DNA of 64,000 bases, from assembly GCF_030296055.1 (NCBI RefSeq), contig NZ_AP027370.1, forward strand, positions 1,538,501 through 1,602,500, given 5' to 3'. The notes under the pieces are model-generated. The model saw only the letters and a program-made list of their open reading frames with translations. It was not told where the DNA came from and made no database searches. Source of the DNA: Hydrogenimonas cancrithermarum (GTDB lineage Bacteria > Campylobacterota > Campylobacteria > Campylobacterales > Hydrogenimonadaceae). Below are positions 27,893 through 37,147 of the stretch, one piece after another (within the stretch, counting starts at the first letter, position 1; each line of letters opens with the position of its first letter). Made by a program: the position numbers and the translations under genes.

Positions 27893-29895
27893 TGGCCCGA
27901 GTGGTTTTCTCGACCTGGCGCGGTGAGTTTATCGACAACCGCGGCAAACCCGAAGAGGAGTGGGTTGAGTCGACATACAAACTGCCGGAGCAGTACGAAG
28001 CGGACCGTAACGCCAAAGCCTTTATCGGCTGGGACGGATTCGCCATATTCGACGAAGCGGTCGATGTCGTACGCCTGGGCACCGAGTATGCGGCGACCTA
28101 CCAGAAGTATTCGGAAGCGTGCGGCCGTTGCGCGCCGGGTCGATGGGGTGGACGTATTTTGTACGACCTGATGGACAAAATCGCCCGCGGCGAAGGGGAA
28201 GCGAGCGATCTCGAGCATCTCAAAGATGTGTCGCGTACGATGATGGAGACATCCAAGTGTGAAATCGGACGGACGGTTCCCAAACCGCTTCTGGATATGA
28301 TGGAGCACTACCATGACACTTTTATGGATCTCATCGAAAACAAGAAGCCGAGCAAAGATTATCATCTCGAAGAGGTGAACTACATCGCGAAAGTGACGGC
28401 ACCATGTATGGATGCCTGTCCTACGCATGTCGACATTCCCGCCTATATCGAGGGGGTTCGTGACTTGCGTTACGACGACTCGCTCAAAGCGACGCGTCAG
28501 ACGATGCCGCTTGCACATACCTGCGGCCGTGTCTGTCCGCATCCGTGTGAAGACGAGTGCCGCCGGGCCAATCTCGACGAGCCGATCTCGATTATGGAGC
28601 TCAAGCGTCTCGGCGCCGACTATGAAACCGACCACGGGCTCGAGTGGCTGCATCCCAAGGAGCCGGCGAAAGAGAAGATCGACAAAAAAGTGGCGATCGT
28701 CGGTGCGGGCCCTGCGGGCCTTACGGCAGCCTACTATCTCGGCCTCGAAGGGATTCAGTGCGACGTCTATGAAGAGTTGCCTGTTCTTGGCGGTGAAGTG
28801 GCTGTCGGTGTTCCTGAATACCGAATGCCGGTCGATCGCTACAACAAAGATATCGAATTGGCAAAAAGTGTCGGCACCAACTTCATCATGAACACCAGAG
28901 TCGATGCCGATATGCTCCGCAAATTCGACGAAGAGTACGACGCGACGCTGCTGTCGTTCGGGACACGTCTGAGCAAGAAGGTACGGGCGAAGAACGAACG
29001 CGAAGATATGCCGGGCTACTGGGGCGCGATCAGTTTCCTCGACGAGATAAACCTCTATGTCAAATACGGGATCGGAAAGCCGGTCGATCTGACAGGCAAG
29101 ACGGTTGTCTGTGTCGGTGGTGGTTTCACCTCGATGGATGTCGTGCGCTGTTCGATCCGTGCCAATGCGGAAAAGGTGATCATGCTCTATCGCCGCGACG
29201 AGAAGACGATCATTCGCAACACGACGTATGAAGAGTACCATGAAGCGGTCGAAGAGGGTGTCGAGTTCATCTTCCACTCGGCGGTCGAAGAGATCATCGA
29301 AGATGAAAATGGGCGTTTGAAGGCACTCAAGTGCAACCGTTTCGAACTGGTACCCGATCCGGATGGCGGGCGCCCACAGTTGGTCAAGATCGAAGGCGCC
29401 GATTTCATCATCGAGTGCGATTTCCTGATTCCTGCCGTCAGCCAGGCTGCGGACCTGAGCCTGCTTCCGGAAGAGTGGGAGCTCGAGCTTACCAGTTGGG
29501 GAACGCTCAAAACGAACGGCCGTGACTATATGACGAGCCGCAAAGGCCTCTTTGCGGCCGGTGATTGCGAGTACGGCCCGATGACGATCGTCAATGCCGT
29601 CGGTCAGGCGAAGCGTGCCGCTTCCGTAATTTCGCGCTATGTCAAAACGGGTGAAATTACCCTGACGGACGAAGAGATCATGGAAGATCATCTGCGAAAA
29701 CTGCGTGTCTATGACAAAAACGAGAAGGTAACTGGTTGGCTGCCCGGACTTCCGCGGCAGGTTAGCGAAAAACTTTCGGTCGAAGAGCGCCGCGACAATA
29801 ACCGCGAGGTCAACCTTGGTTTTACGCAGGAAGAGGCGATCGCCGAAGCAGAACGCTGCATGCGATGCTACTATATCGCGATGACGGCTGTATAA
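27892..29895 (+). CDS. NuoF C-terminal-like domain fused to GltD-type FAD oxidoreductase
   Basis: The 667-residue product replaces NuoF. Residues about 60-145 resemble the NuoF C-terminal cluster domain (SEACGRCAPGRWGGRIL, then Cys123), but the third of the four usual ligands is Gly83. Residues about 168-667 resemble the small subunit of glutamate synthase (GltD): two clusters with Cys172, 176, 211, 215, 219 and 223, an FAD fold (IVGAGPAGLTAAYYL, 269-283) and an NAD(P)-binding fold (VVCVGGGFTSMDVV). The FMN/NADH part of NuoF is absent. It probably feeds electrons from NAD(P)H or another donor into the NuoG subunits. GTG start at 27892. Confidence 0.85.
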   Translation: MARVVFSTWRGEFIDNRGKPEEEWVESTYKLPEQYEADRNAKAFIGWDGFAIFDEAVDVVRLGTEYAATYQKYSEACGRCAPGRWGGRILYDLMDKIARGEGEASDLEHLKDVSRTMMETSKCEIGRTVPKPLLDMMEHYHDTFMDLIENKKPSKDYHLEEVNYIAKVTAPCMDACPTHVDIPAYIEGVRDLRYDDSLKATRQTMPLAHTCGRVCPHPCEDECRRANLDEPISIMELKRLGADYETDHGLEWLHPKEPAKEKIDKKVAIVGAGPAGLTAAYYLGLEGIQCDVYEELPVLGGEVAVGVPEYRMPVDRYNKDIELAKSVGTNFIMNTRVDADMLRKFDEEYDATLLSFGTRLSKKVRAKNEREDMPGYWGAISFLDEINLYVKYGIGKPVDLTGKTVVCVGGGFTSMDVVRCSIRANAEKVIMLYRRDEKTIIRNTTYEEYHEAVEEGVEFIFHSAVEEIIEDENGRLKALKCNRFELVPDPDGGRPQLVKIEGADFIIECDFLIPAVSQAADLSLLPEEWELELTSWGTLKTNGRDYMTSRKGLFAAGDCEYGPMTIVNAVGQAKRAASVISRYVKTGEITLTDEEIMEDHLRKLRVYDKNEKVTGWLPGLPRQVSEKLSVEERRDNNREVNLGFTQEEAIAEAERCMRCYYIAMTAV

Positions 29896-29905
29896 GGAAA
29901 TGTCC

Positions 29906-32164
29906 ATGATTACATTGACAATCGACGGCCAGAAAATCGAAGCTAAAAAGGGTGAAACGATCCTGCAGGCAGCACGCCGTGCGGGACTCTACATTCCGAC
30001 GATGTGCTACCTGAGCAAAGTGAAGCCGATCGCTTCCTGCCGGCTTTGTGTCGTGGAGGTGAAAGGGGCGGATGGGTTTATCCTCAGCTGCCAGGCACCT
30101 GTGCTCGACGGGATGGAGGTTCGGACCAATTCACCCGAACTCTTCGGCCACCGTCAGAACATTATGAAGCTATACGATGTCAACCATCCGCTCGAATGCG
30201 GCGTCTGTGACAAGAGCGGAGCGTGCGATCTTCAGAACAAGACGCTCGAGTTCGGTGTCGACAGCCAGGAGTTTTCGGCGAAAGAGCACAAGCGCGACCT
30301 ACGCAAATGGGAGTTCATCGGCTACGACGAGTCGCTTTGTATTTTGTGTGAAAAGTGTGTGCATGTCTGTAACGAAGTGATCGGTGACGATGCGATCGAG
30401 ATCTATTTCGGGGGCTACAATTCACGCATTCAGCCAAAGGGAACCGAAGAGCTCGAGTGTACCAACTGCGGCGAGTGTGTGGCTGTATGTCCGGTCGGTG
30501 CACTGATCAGTACCGACTTCCAGTACAAAGCCAATGCCTGGGAGCTCGAGAAGATTCCGGCCAGTTGTGCCCACTGCAGTGCAGGATGTGCACTCAACTA
30601 CGAGCGCAAATATGCCGGAACGTGCGAAGCGGGCGAGCAGAAGCTCTACCGTGCCACAAACGAGTTCGAGTTTTCGACACTCTGCGGTGCGGGGCGCTTT
30701 GGATTCGACTTTGAAAACCATGTGCAAGGCAAAGACAAAGAGTCGTTTGAAAAAGCGATCGAAGCTTTTAAAAAAGCCGATACGATACGCTTTACGAGCC
30801 GCATCACCAACGAAGAGGCAATGATTTTGCAGAAGCTCAAAGAGAAGCACGGCTACAAACTTCTCAACGAAGACGCGAGAAACTATCAAAGATTCCTCGA
30901 AAGCTATGCGACGATGAGCGGTAAGACCCTCTTCAACGGTTCGCTCGAATCATTGGCCGACGCCGACGGTGTGATCGTGATGGGTTCGCGCATCCTGACC
31001 GACAACCCTGCGGTACGCTATCACATCACGATGGCTTCCAAGCGTCATAACGCGCGTGTCGTCTATATGCATCCGATGGAAGACAAACAGATGCAAAATG
31101 TCGTGACACAGTTTGTGAAATACGAAGTCGGTACCGAAGAGGGCGTGCTTGCGATGCTTGCCAAGACTATGCTCGAAGGCAAAGTCGACGTCAAGAAGAT
31201 CGAGAGTTTCCTGAACGATCTGGACGAAGGGTATCTCAGTGCCGAGAGCAATGTCGGTGAAGAGGAACTCGAAGCGGTCAAAAAATCGCTGGCACGATGC
31301 AAGCGTATCGCCCTCGTGATCGGTGAAGACTGCATCAATCATCCGAGAGCCGAACAGATCGCGCGTCTTGCGGCACTCTTCGAACGCTTTGGCGGGGTCA
31401 GCGTACTGCCGGTTGCACCCAAGACCAATTCACTTGGGGTCGCCCTTGTCTGCGATCTGGATGAGAAAGCGGGAAATTACACGATTGGCTACAATGCACC
31501 GGGAGATTTCGTACTCAGTTCTCTGGGAGAGGGCGATCTGGACATGCCGGCGCTCAACCAGCAGGAGGGAACGTTCACCACGCTTGACAAGCGTGTCGTG
31601 CCGACCAATGTGGCCCTGCCGTTTCATGGATACGTTCTCAACGATATCGCGATCGAATTGGGTGTCGAAGCACGCTATACGATCGACTATACAGAGCAGT
31701 TGCCTCAGGAGAAGGGATTCGAAACCGTACGATTCGACGACATCCCATACTACTTCAGCAACAAAGAGGGTGAAGTACGCGGGTATGAGCTCAAGAGAAT
31801 GAAACATTCAGTCGATTCGACGCTCGAAGAGGTGGCGGACCTTCCGGAGTTCAACGGGGCGATTCTCTACCGTTGCGATCCGGTACTGCAGTTCGGTCCG
31901 CAAACCTATCGTGCATCGCAGTTGAGCAAAGAGGAACCGGTTCTGTTCGGTTCACAACAGTTTGCGATGGCCGCGAAACTGAAAGAGGGGATGCGGGTCA
32001 AGTTGCATGTTGGGGGAGTCGAGATGGAGCGTGTGTTTAAAATCGACCCAGACCTGAAGGGTACGATCGCGCTCAATCCGACCTTTGACTTGGGATTAAG
32101 AGAAGATTTGCTATCTTCAATCTATCGATACAGCCAAAGCAAAATTGAAGTAGTGGGACAATAA
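29906..32164 (+). CDS. nuoG: NADH-quinone oxidoreductase subunit G, first copy
   Basis: The 752-residue product holds an N-terminal [2Fe-2S] domain (Cys34, 45, 48, 62), the His94/Cys98/Cys101/Cys107 [4Fe-4S] set, and CILCEKCVHVC plus CTNCGECVAVCPVG clusters. A CAHCSAGC motif begins the molybdopterin-oxidoreductase-like half. I place the start at the ATG at 29906 because AAGGA is seven bases upstream; the ATG at 29900 is too close to it. It shares long stretches with the next gene and the two probably arose by tandem duplication. It carries electrons through the peripheral arm. Confidence 0.92.
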   Translation: MITLTIDGQKIEAKKGETILQAARRAGLYIPTMCYLSKVKPIASCRLCVVEVKGADGFILSCQAPVLDGMEVRTNSPELFGHRQNIMKLYDVNHPLECGVCDKSGACDLQNKTLEFGVDSQEFSAKEHKRDLRKWEFIGYDESLCILCEKCVHVCNEVIGDDAIEIYFGGYNSRIQPKGTEELECTNCGECVAVCPVGALISTDFQYKANAWELEKIPASCAHCSAGCALNYERKYAGTCEAGEQKLYRATNEFEFSTLCGAGRFGFDFENHVQGKDKESFEKAIEAFKKADTIRFTSRITNEEAMILQKLKEKHGYKLLNEDARNYQRFLESYATMSGKTLFNGSLESLADADGVIVMGSRILTDNPAVRYHITMASKRHNARVVYMHPMEDKQMQNVVTQFVKYEVGTEEGVLAMLAKTMLEGKVDVKKIESFLNDLDEGYLSAESNVGEEELEAVKKSLARCKRIALVIGEDCINHPRAEQIARLAALFERFGGVSVLPVAPKTNSLGVALVCDLDEKAGNYTIGYNAPGDFVLSSLGEGDLDMPALNQQEGTFTTLDKRVVPTNVALPFHGYVLNDIAIELGVEARYTIDYTEQLPQEKGFETVRFDDIPYYFSNKEGEVRGYELKRMKHSVDSTLEEVADLPEFNGAILYRCDPVLQFGPQTYRASQLSKEEPVLFGSQQFAMAAKLKEGMRVKLHVGGVEMERVFKIDPDLKGTIALNPTFDLGLREDLLSSIYRYSQSKIEVVGQ

Positions 32165-32166
32165 CT

Positions 32167-34650
32167 ATGAGTGATATTACGATCAAGATAGACGGGAAAG
32201 AGTGTAAGACGAAAGAGGGCGAGTATATCCTCAACGTCGCACGCGCCAACGACATTTTCATCCCAGCCATCTGCTACCTGACACGTTGCAGTCCGACCCT
32301 GGCCTGCCGTATCTGTCTGGTGGAGGCCGACGGAAAGCAGGTTTACGCCTGTAACGCCAAAGCCAAAGACGGTATGGAAATTACGACGCTGACCGAAAAT
32401 ATCGCAGCGGAGCGCCGTGCGATCATGGAGGTCTACGACGTCAACCATCCGCTCGAGTGCGGCGTATGCGACCAGTCGGGCGAGTGCGAACTGCAGAACT
32501 ACACGCTCGAAATGGGTGTCGACCAACAGCATTATGCCATTCGAGACACCCATCGTGTGGCGCAGGATTGGGGACTTATCCACTACGATCCGGCACTTTG
32601 CATCGTCTGTGAACGGTGTGTGACGGTCTGCAAGGATATGATCGGCGATGCGGCACTCAAAACGGTTCCGCGCGGTGGTGATCCACTCGACAAAGAGCTC
32701 AAGAGCGAGATGCCCAAAGACGCCTATGCGATGTGGAACAAGCTCAACAAGTCGCTCATCGGCCCGACGACGGGTGAGACACTCGAGTGTACCGACTGCG
32801 GTGAGTGTATTGCGGTCTGTCCGGTCGGTGCGCTTGTCAGCAGCGATTTCCAGTACACGTCCAACGCATGGGAGCTCAACTCCATTCCTGCCGCCTGTGC
32901 CCACTGCAGTGCCGGATGCCATCTCTATTACGATGTCAAGCACACCAGTATCGACAACCCCGAACCGAAGATCTATCGTGTCAAAAACGAGTGGAACTAC
33001 GTTTCGCTTTGCGGAGCGGGACGTTTTGGCTACGACTTCGAAAACCGCACCGAAGGCAAGGACGAAGCGGCTTTCGACAAAGCGATCGAAGCCTTCAAAA
33101 AGGCGGACACAATCCGCTTTTCATCGGTCATCACCAATGAAGAGGCACTGATTTTACAGCGGCTGAAAGAGAAACATGGCTACAAGCTTGTCAATGAGGA
33201 TGCAAGACGCTTTCAGAAGTTTATGGAAACCTTCTCCAAAACGGCGGGAAGCACGCTCTACAGTGGCGATCTGAACGACGTCCACCACAGCGATTTCGTC
33301 GTCAGCATCGGTTCTCAGCTCAAAAGTGACAATCCCCGTGCGAGATTTGCGTTTAACAACGCCATCAAGATGAACAAGGGGGCGGGGCTCTACTTCCATC
33401 CGGTCAAAGATCCGGTCGTCGAAAGCTTCGGTAAAAATCTGATTTGCATCAACCACAAACCCGGTCTCGAAGAAGCGGCAATGTATCTGATTCTCGACCT
33501 CTTCGGCAACAAAGAGACCCTACCGAAAGAGGTTGTGAAATATTTGGCGTCTTTTCACAAAAAAGGAAAGAAGACCATCGAAGAGACGATCAAGGAGAAA
33601 GTAACCGAAACCGTTACGAAGAAGGTCAAAGACGAAGAGACGGGCGAAGAGAAAGAGGTAACCGAAGAGGTGACCAAAATGGTTCCGAAAAAGGTCAAAA
33701 AAGAGATCAACGTCGATGTGAACGGACTCCTCGATATTCTGGGGGCGCCGGAGGATTTCGATGACAAAATGGTCAAGATGCTTGCGAAAAAAGAGAAGTT
33801 CTCCATTATTCTGGGCGAAGACCTGTTCGATCATCCGAAAGCGGAGAATCTCGCGAAACTTGCCGGACTTATCGAACAGCATACGAACTTCAGCGTCGTG
33901 ATCCTGCCGAGCAAAACCAATACGCTGGGTGTCAGCCTCATCTGCGATCTCGACGACGAAGCGGGTGATTTTGTTATCGGCTACAACGCTAAGGGCGATT
34001 TCGTACTGAGTGCGAGCGGAGAGGGCGATCTCGACATGCCTGCGCTCAACCAACAGGAAGGAACGCTGACGATTGCCGACAAACGTGTCGTTCCGACCAA
34101 TGTCGCACTCGGATACAAAGGTTACGTTCTAAACGACCTGGGCAATGCACTGGGGCTCGAGGCCAGGTTGACCGTCGATTACACTATGGCATTGCCGGAA
34201 GAGAAAGGGTTCAAACCTCTCGAATTCGACGATCTTCCGAACCACTACACCAACAGCGGCGAAGAGGTACGGGGATATCGTCTCGAGGCGAAAAAAGTAC
34301 GCCGCATCAAAACCACTGTCGAAAAGTTCGATAAAGCGTCGGGAATGGAGGGTGAAATCGCCTACCGATGCAATCCCGTGCTCCAGTTCAGCGAGTTCAC
34401 CAAGAGAGCACATGAGATCGCGACCGAAGCGAAACTCTATGTATCACCCGAAAAACTCGAAGCGCTCGGTCTCAACGAAGGAGACAAAGTACGCATAACG
34501 CTACCCGGCGGTACGGTTGAACTTCCGGTCCAGGCCGACAAGTTTATCGGTGGAGAGATTGTCATGGTGCCGGATTTCGATCCGGACATCGAAGCGGGCA
34601 GACTCTTTGCATCCAATCGATTCCAAAACGTAAACGTAGAAAAGGTGTAA
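32167..34650 (+). CDS. nuoG: NADH-quinone oxidoreductase subunit G, second copy
   Basis: The 827-residue paralogue starts two bases after the first copy ends. It keeps Cys36, 47, 50 and 62 for [2Fe-2S], HPLECGVCDQSGEC, CIVCERCVTVC and CTDCGECIAVCPVGAL, and CAHCSAGC. It has an extra stretch of about 50 highly charged residues (about 463-515), rich in repeated E-x-V-T and K-K-V units, which the first copy lacks. Two NuoG subunits suggest an extended or two-branched peripheral arm. Both copies keep all cluster ligands I can check, so neither looks decayed. Confidence 0.92.
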   Translation: MSDITIKIDGKECKTKEGEYILNVARANDIFIPAICYLTRCSPTLACRICLVEADGKQVYACNAKAKDGMEITTLTENIAAERRAIMEVYDVNHPLECGVCDQSGECELQNYTLEMGVDQQHYAIRDTHRVAQDWGLIHYDPALCIVCERCVTVCKDMIGDAALKTVPRGGDPLDKELKSEMPKDAYAMWNKLNKSLIGPTTGETLECTDCGECIAVCPVGALVSSDFQYTSNAWELNSIPAACAHCSAGCHLYYDVKHTSIDNPEPKIYRVKNEWNYVSLCGAGRFGYDFENRTEGKDEAAFDKAIEAFKKADTIRFSSVITNEEALILQRLKEKHGYKLVNEDARRFQKFMETFSKTAGSTLYSGDLNDVHHSDFVVSIGSQLKSDNPRARFAFNNAIKMNKGAGLYFHPVKDPVVESFGKNLICINHKPGLEEAAMYLILDLFGNKETLPKEVVKYLASFHKKGKKTIEETIKEKVTETVTKKVKDEETGEEKEVTEEVTKMVPKKVKKEINVDVNGLLDILGAPEDFDDKMVKMLAKKEKFSIILGEDLFDHPKAENLAKLAGLIEQHTNFSVVILPSKTNTLGVSLICDLDDEAGDFVIGYNAKGDFVLSASGEGDLDMPALNQQEGTLTIADKRVVPTNVALGYKGYVLNDLGNALGLEARLTVDYTMALPEEKGFKPLEFDDLPNHYTNSGEEVRGYRLEAKKVRRIKTTVEKFDKASGMEGEIAYRCNPVLQFSEFTKRAHEIATEAKLYVSPEKLEALGLNEGDKVRITLPGGTVELPVQADKFIGGEIVMVPDFDPDIEAGRLFASNRFQNVNVEKV

Positions 34651-34653
34651 GCC

Positions 34654-35649
34654 ATGACATTAACAGAATTTGTAATCGCAACGATTGTCAAGATCCTTGT
34701 CGTGCTGGGTCTCTTCTCGGCACTTGCAGGGTTCGGAACCTATCTCGAGCGTAAGATCCTGGCCTTCATGCAGCGACGACTCGGGCCGATGCATGTCGGT
34801 CCGTACGGCTTGCTTCAGGTCCTGGCAGACGGTATCAAACTCTTCACGAAAGAGGATATCGTTCCCCAAAACTCCGTCAAACCGATCTTTATGATTGCGC
34901 CGATCATCGGTGCGGCGACGGCTTTCATCGCCCTCGCGGCGGTTCCGCTTCTTCCGGAATTCACGATCTTCGGCGTGACGATCCATCCGATCATCGCGGA
35001 TATCAACGTCGGGGTACTCTTCGTACTGGGCGTTATGGCGAGCGGCCTTTTCGCTCCGCTTCTTGCCGGTATGGCGAGTGCGAACAAATGGGGACTTCTG
35101 GGAGCGGCCCGTACGGCGATTCAGCTGCTGAGTTACGAAGTCGTTACGGGACTGAGTATCCTCGCTCCGCTGATGCTGGTCGGTTCACTCTCTTTGATCG
35201 ATATCAACAACTATCAAGTGGGCGGTTTTACCGACTGGATCGTCTGGAAGCAGCCGGTAGCGTTCGTGCTCTTTCTCATCGCGGGATTCGCGGAAACCAA
35301 CCGAACGCCGTTCGACCTTCTCGAACATGAAGCGGAGATCGTCTCCGGTTATGCGACGGAATATTCGGGCATGCGCTGGGGGATGTTCTTTATCGGAGAG
35401 TATGCGAACATGATTACGCTCGGCTTCCTGGCCAGCCTTCTGTTCTTGGGCGGTTTCAACGATTGGGGATTCATCCCGGGAGGATTGGCGATCGTGCTGA
35501 AAGTGACGTTCATATTCTTCTTCTTCCTGTGGACACGCGCTGCCTGGCCGCATGTGCGACCGGATCAGTTGATGTGGCTCTGTTGGAAAGTGTTGATGCC
35601 GATCGCTGTAATTAACGTTGTCGTTACCGGCATCGTATTGATGATGTAA
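34654..35649 (+). CDS. nuoH: NADH-quinone oxidoreductase subunit H
   Basis: The 331-residue membrane subunit links the peripheral arm to the proton-pumping arm and contributes to the quinone channel. Conserved loops are RKILAFMQRRLGPMHVGPYG and GFAETNRTPFDLLEHEAEIVSGY, both diagnostic for NuoH. Eight or so hydrophobic segments are visible. It starts three bases after nuoG copy two. Confidence 0.96.
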   Translation: MTLTEFVIATIVKILVVLGLFSALAGFGTYLERKILAFMQRRLGPMHVGPYGLLQVLADGIKLFTKEDIVPQNSVKPIFMIAPIIGAATAFIALAAVPLLPEFTIFGVTIHPIIADINVGVLFVLGVMASGLFAPLLAGMASANKWGLLGAARTAIQLLSYEVVTGLSILAPLMLVGSLSLIDINNYQVGGFTDWIVWKQPVAFVLFLIAGFAETNRTPFDLLEHEAEIVSGYATEYSGMRWGMFFIGEYANMITLGFLASLLFLGGFNDWGFIPGGLAIVLKVTFIFFFFLWTRAAWPHVRPDQLMWLCWKVLMPIAVINVVVTGIVLMM

Positions 35650-35659
35650 GGGGGAGAGA

Positions 35660-36274
35660 ATGAGTCTGGAACAGTTCAAAGATAGAAACGTTATGCAAAA
35701 CTACACCTATATTCCGGTGGACAAGCCGCCGGTCAAGTCGATGGATAAATTCAAACAGGTCGTCAAGCGAACCTTCAAGGGTGAACTTTTCGTCGGCCTT
35801 TGGGTCGTTTTTCGTGAAATGGTCAAGTTCAATATCCATACGGTGAAGTATCCGCTGGAGAAACTTCCGATCTCTCCCCGGTACCGCGCGGTACACAAGC
35901 TCTACCGGCTGCTTGAGAGCGGCTACGAGCGCTGTATCGGATGCGGGCTGTGCGAAAAGATATGTATCGCCAACTGTATCCGAATGGACACTCGATACGA
36001 TGAAAATCAGCGTAAAGAGGTAACGGAATACACGATCAACCTGGGCCGATGTATCTTCTGCGGCTACTGTGCAGAGGTGTGCCCCGAGCTTGCGATCGTT
36101 CATGGGCCTCGCTATGAGAACGCCAGTGAGCAGCGTGCGCACTTCGTACTGAAAGAGGACATGCTCACACCACTCGACTTTCTGAAAGAAGGCAAGCAGG
36201 AAGAGTTCCCAGGATTCGGCGCTGTCAGCCCCAACGCGGATGAGCGTATCAAGAAAACGCCGTTGGCGTATTAA
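35660..36274 (+). CDS. nuoI: NADH-quinone oxidoreductase subunit I
   Basis: The 204-residue subunit carries two [4Fe-4S] clusters (N6a, N6b) in CIGCGLCEKICIANC and CIFCGYCAEVCPE. The N-terminal amphipathic helix region and a C-terminal extension of about 40 residues are also seen. It follows nuoH by ten bases with a GGGGGAG ribosome binding site. Confidence 0.96.
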   Translation: MSLEQFKDRNVMQNYTYIPVDKPPVKSMDKFKQVVKRTFKGELFVGLWVVFREMVKFNIHTVKYPLEKLPISPRYRAVHKLYRLLESGYERCIGCGLCEKICIANCIRMDTRYDENQRKEVTEYTINLGRCIFCGYCAEVCPELAIVHGPRYENASEQRAHFVLKEDMLTPLDFLKEGKQEEFPGFGAVSPNADERIKKTPLAY

Positions 36275-36284
36275 GGATTGGATA

Positions 36285-36839
36285 ATGTTTGAAGCAATAG
36301 CATTTTATCTCTTCAGTGCGGTTACGATCGTCATGTTCTGGATCACCGTGATGAGCAAAAATGCACTCTACTCGATGAGTGCACTGGCTGCGGGGATGAT
36401 TATGATTTCCGGGTTTTTCTTTCTGCTCGATGCCGATTTTTTGGGTGTCGTACAGATTATCGTCTATACGGGCGCAGTGATGGCACTGTATGCTTTCGGA
36501 ATGATGTTCTTCGATACGACACGTGAAGTCAAAGAGAATATCCGCGCGCCGAAACTGGTTTTTCTACTCAGTGGCATGACGGCGTTGCTGCTTGTCATCG
36601 CGTTTGTCGCTCCGATCGTTTCCGACCATATTCAAGCGCTCTATCCGATGGCGGAAGGGGTTGAAAACCCTCAGGCGGTAGGTGTCGTTCTCTTTACCAA
36701 ATATCTCGTACCGTTCGAAGTAGCGGCGGTGATGCTGTTGGTCGCGATGATCGCCGGAATCATCCTGGCAGGCAAAAAGATGGATGAGAGCCTTACGCTC
36801 AAAATCGAAGACGAATTTCAAGAAAAGGGTGCCAAATGA
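36285..36839 (+). CDS. nuoJ: NADH-quinone oxidoreductase subunit J
   Basis: The 184-residue membrane subunit has five hydrophobic segments and the characteristic DADFLGVVQIIVYTGAVMAL helix. The ATG at 36285 follows AAGGA; upstream frame is shared with nuoI's 3' end and is not used. It overlaps nuoK by four bases. Confidence 0.95.
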   Translation: MFEAIAFYLFSAVTIVMFWITVMSKNALYSMSALAAGMIMISGFFFLLDADFLGVVQIIVYTGAVMALYAFGMMFFDTTREVKENIRAPKLVFLLSGMTALLLVIAFVAPIVSDHIQALYPMAEGVENPQAVGVVLFTKYLVPFEVAAVMLLVAMIAGIILAGKKMDESLTLKIEDEFQEKGAK

Positions 36840-37138
36840 TTACACTCAGTCACTACCTGATCCTTTCGGCCATACTCTTTTGTATCGGTTTGATCGGTGT
36901 CTACCGCAGAAAGAATCTGCTGTTGCTGCTCTTTTCGACGGAAATTCTGCTTAACGCGGTCAACATCGGGTTTGCAGCGATCTCAAAGTTTTACGGCGAC
37001 CTGACCGGTCAGATGTTCGCTTTCTTCATCGTCGCCGTCGCGGCGAGTGAAGTAGCTGTCGGTCTGGGTCTGATGATAGTCTGGTACAAGCGCCGCGGTA
37101 CGCTTGATCTCGATTCTATGCAGTCGATGCACGGGTAA
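36836..37138 (+). CDS. nuoK: NADH-quinone oxidoreductase subunit K
   Basis: The 100-residue, three-helix antiporter-like subunit has the conserved helix-2 glutamate in LLLLLFSTEILLNAVNIGF and the helix-3 glutamate in AVAASEVAVGLGLMI. These residues take part in proton transfer. It overlaps nuoJ (ATGA). Confidence 0.96.
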   Translation: MITLSHYLILSAILFCIGLIGVYRRKNLLLLLFSTEILLNAVNIGFAAISKFYGDLTGQMFAFFIVAVAASEVAVGLGLMIVWYKRRGTLDLDSMQSMHG

Positions 37139-37147
37139 AGGAAGCAC

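Noticed and set aside
27790-29907. Long minus-strand frame opposite the NuoF/GltD fusion
   Set aside because: Antisense shadow of a well-supported gene; rich in Arg, His and Asp without domain pattern.
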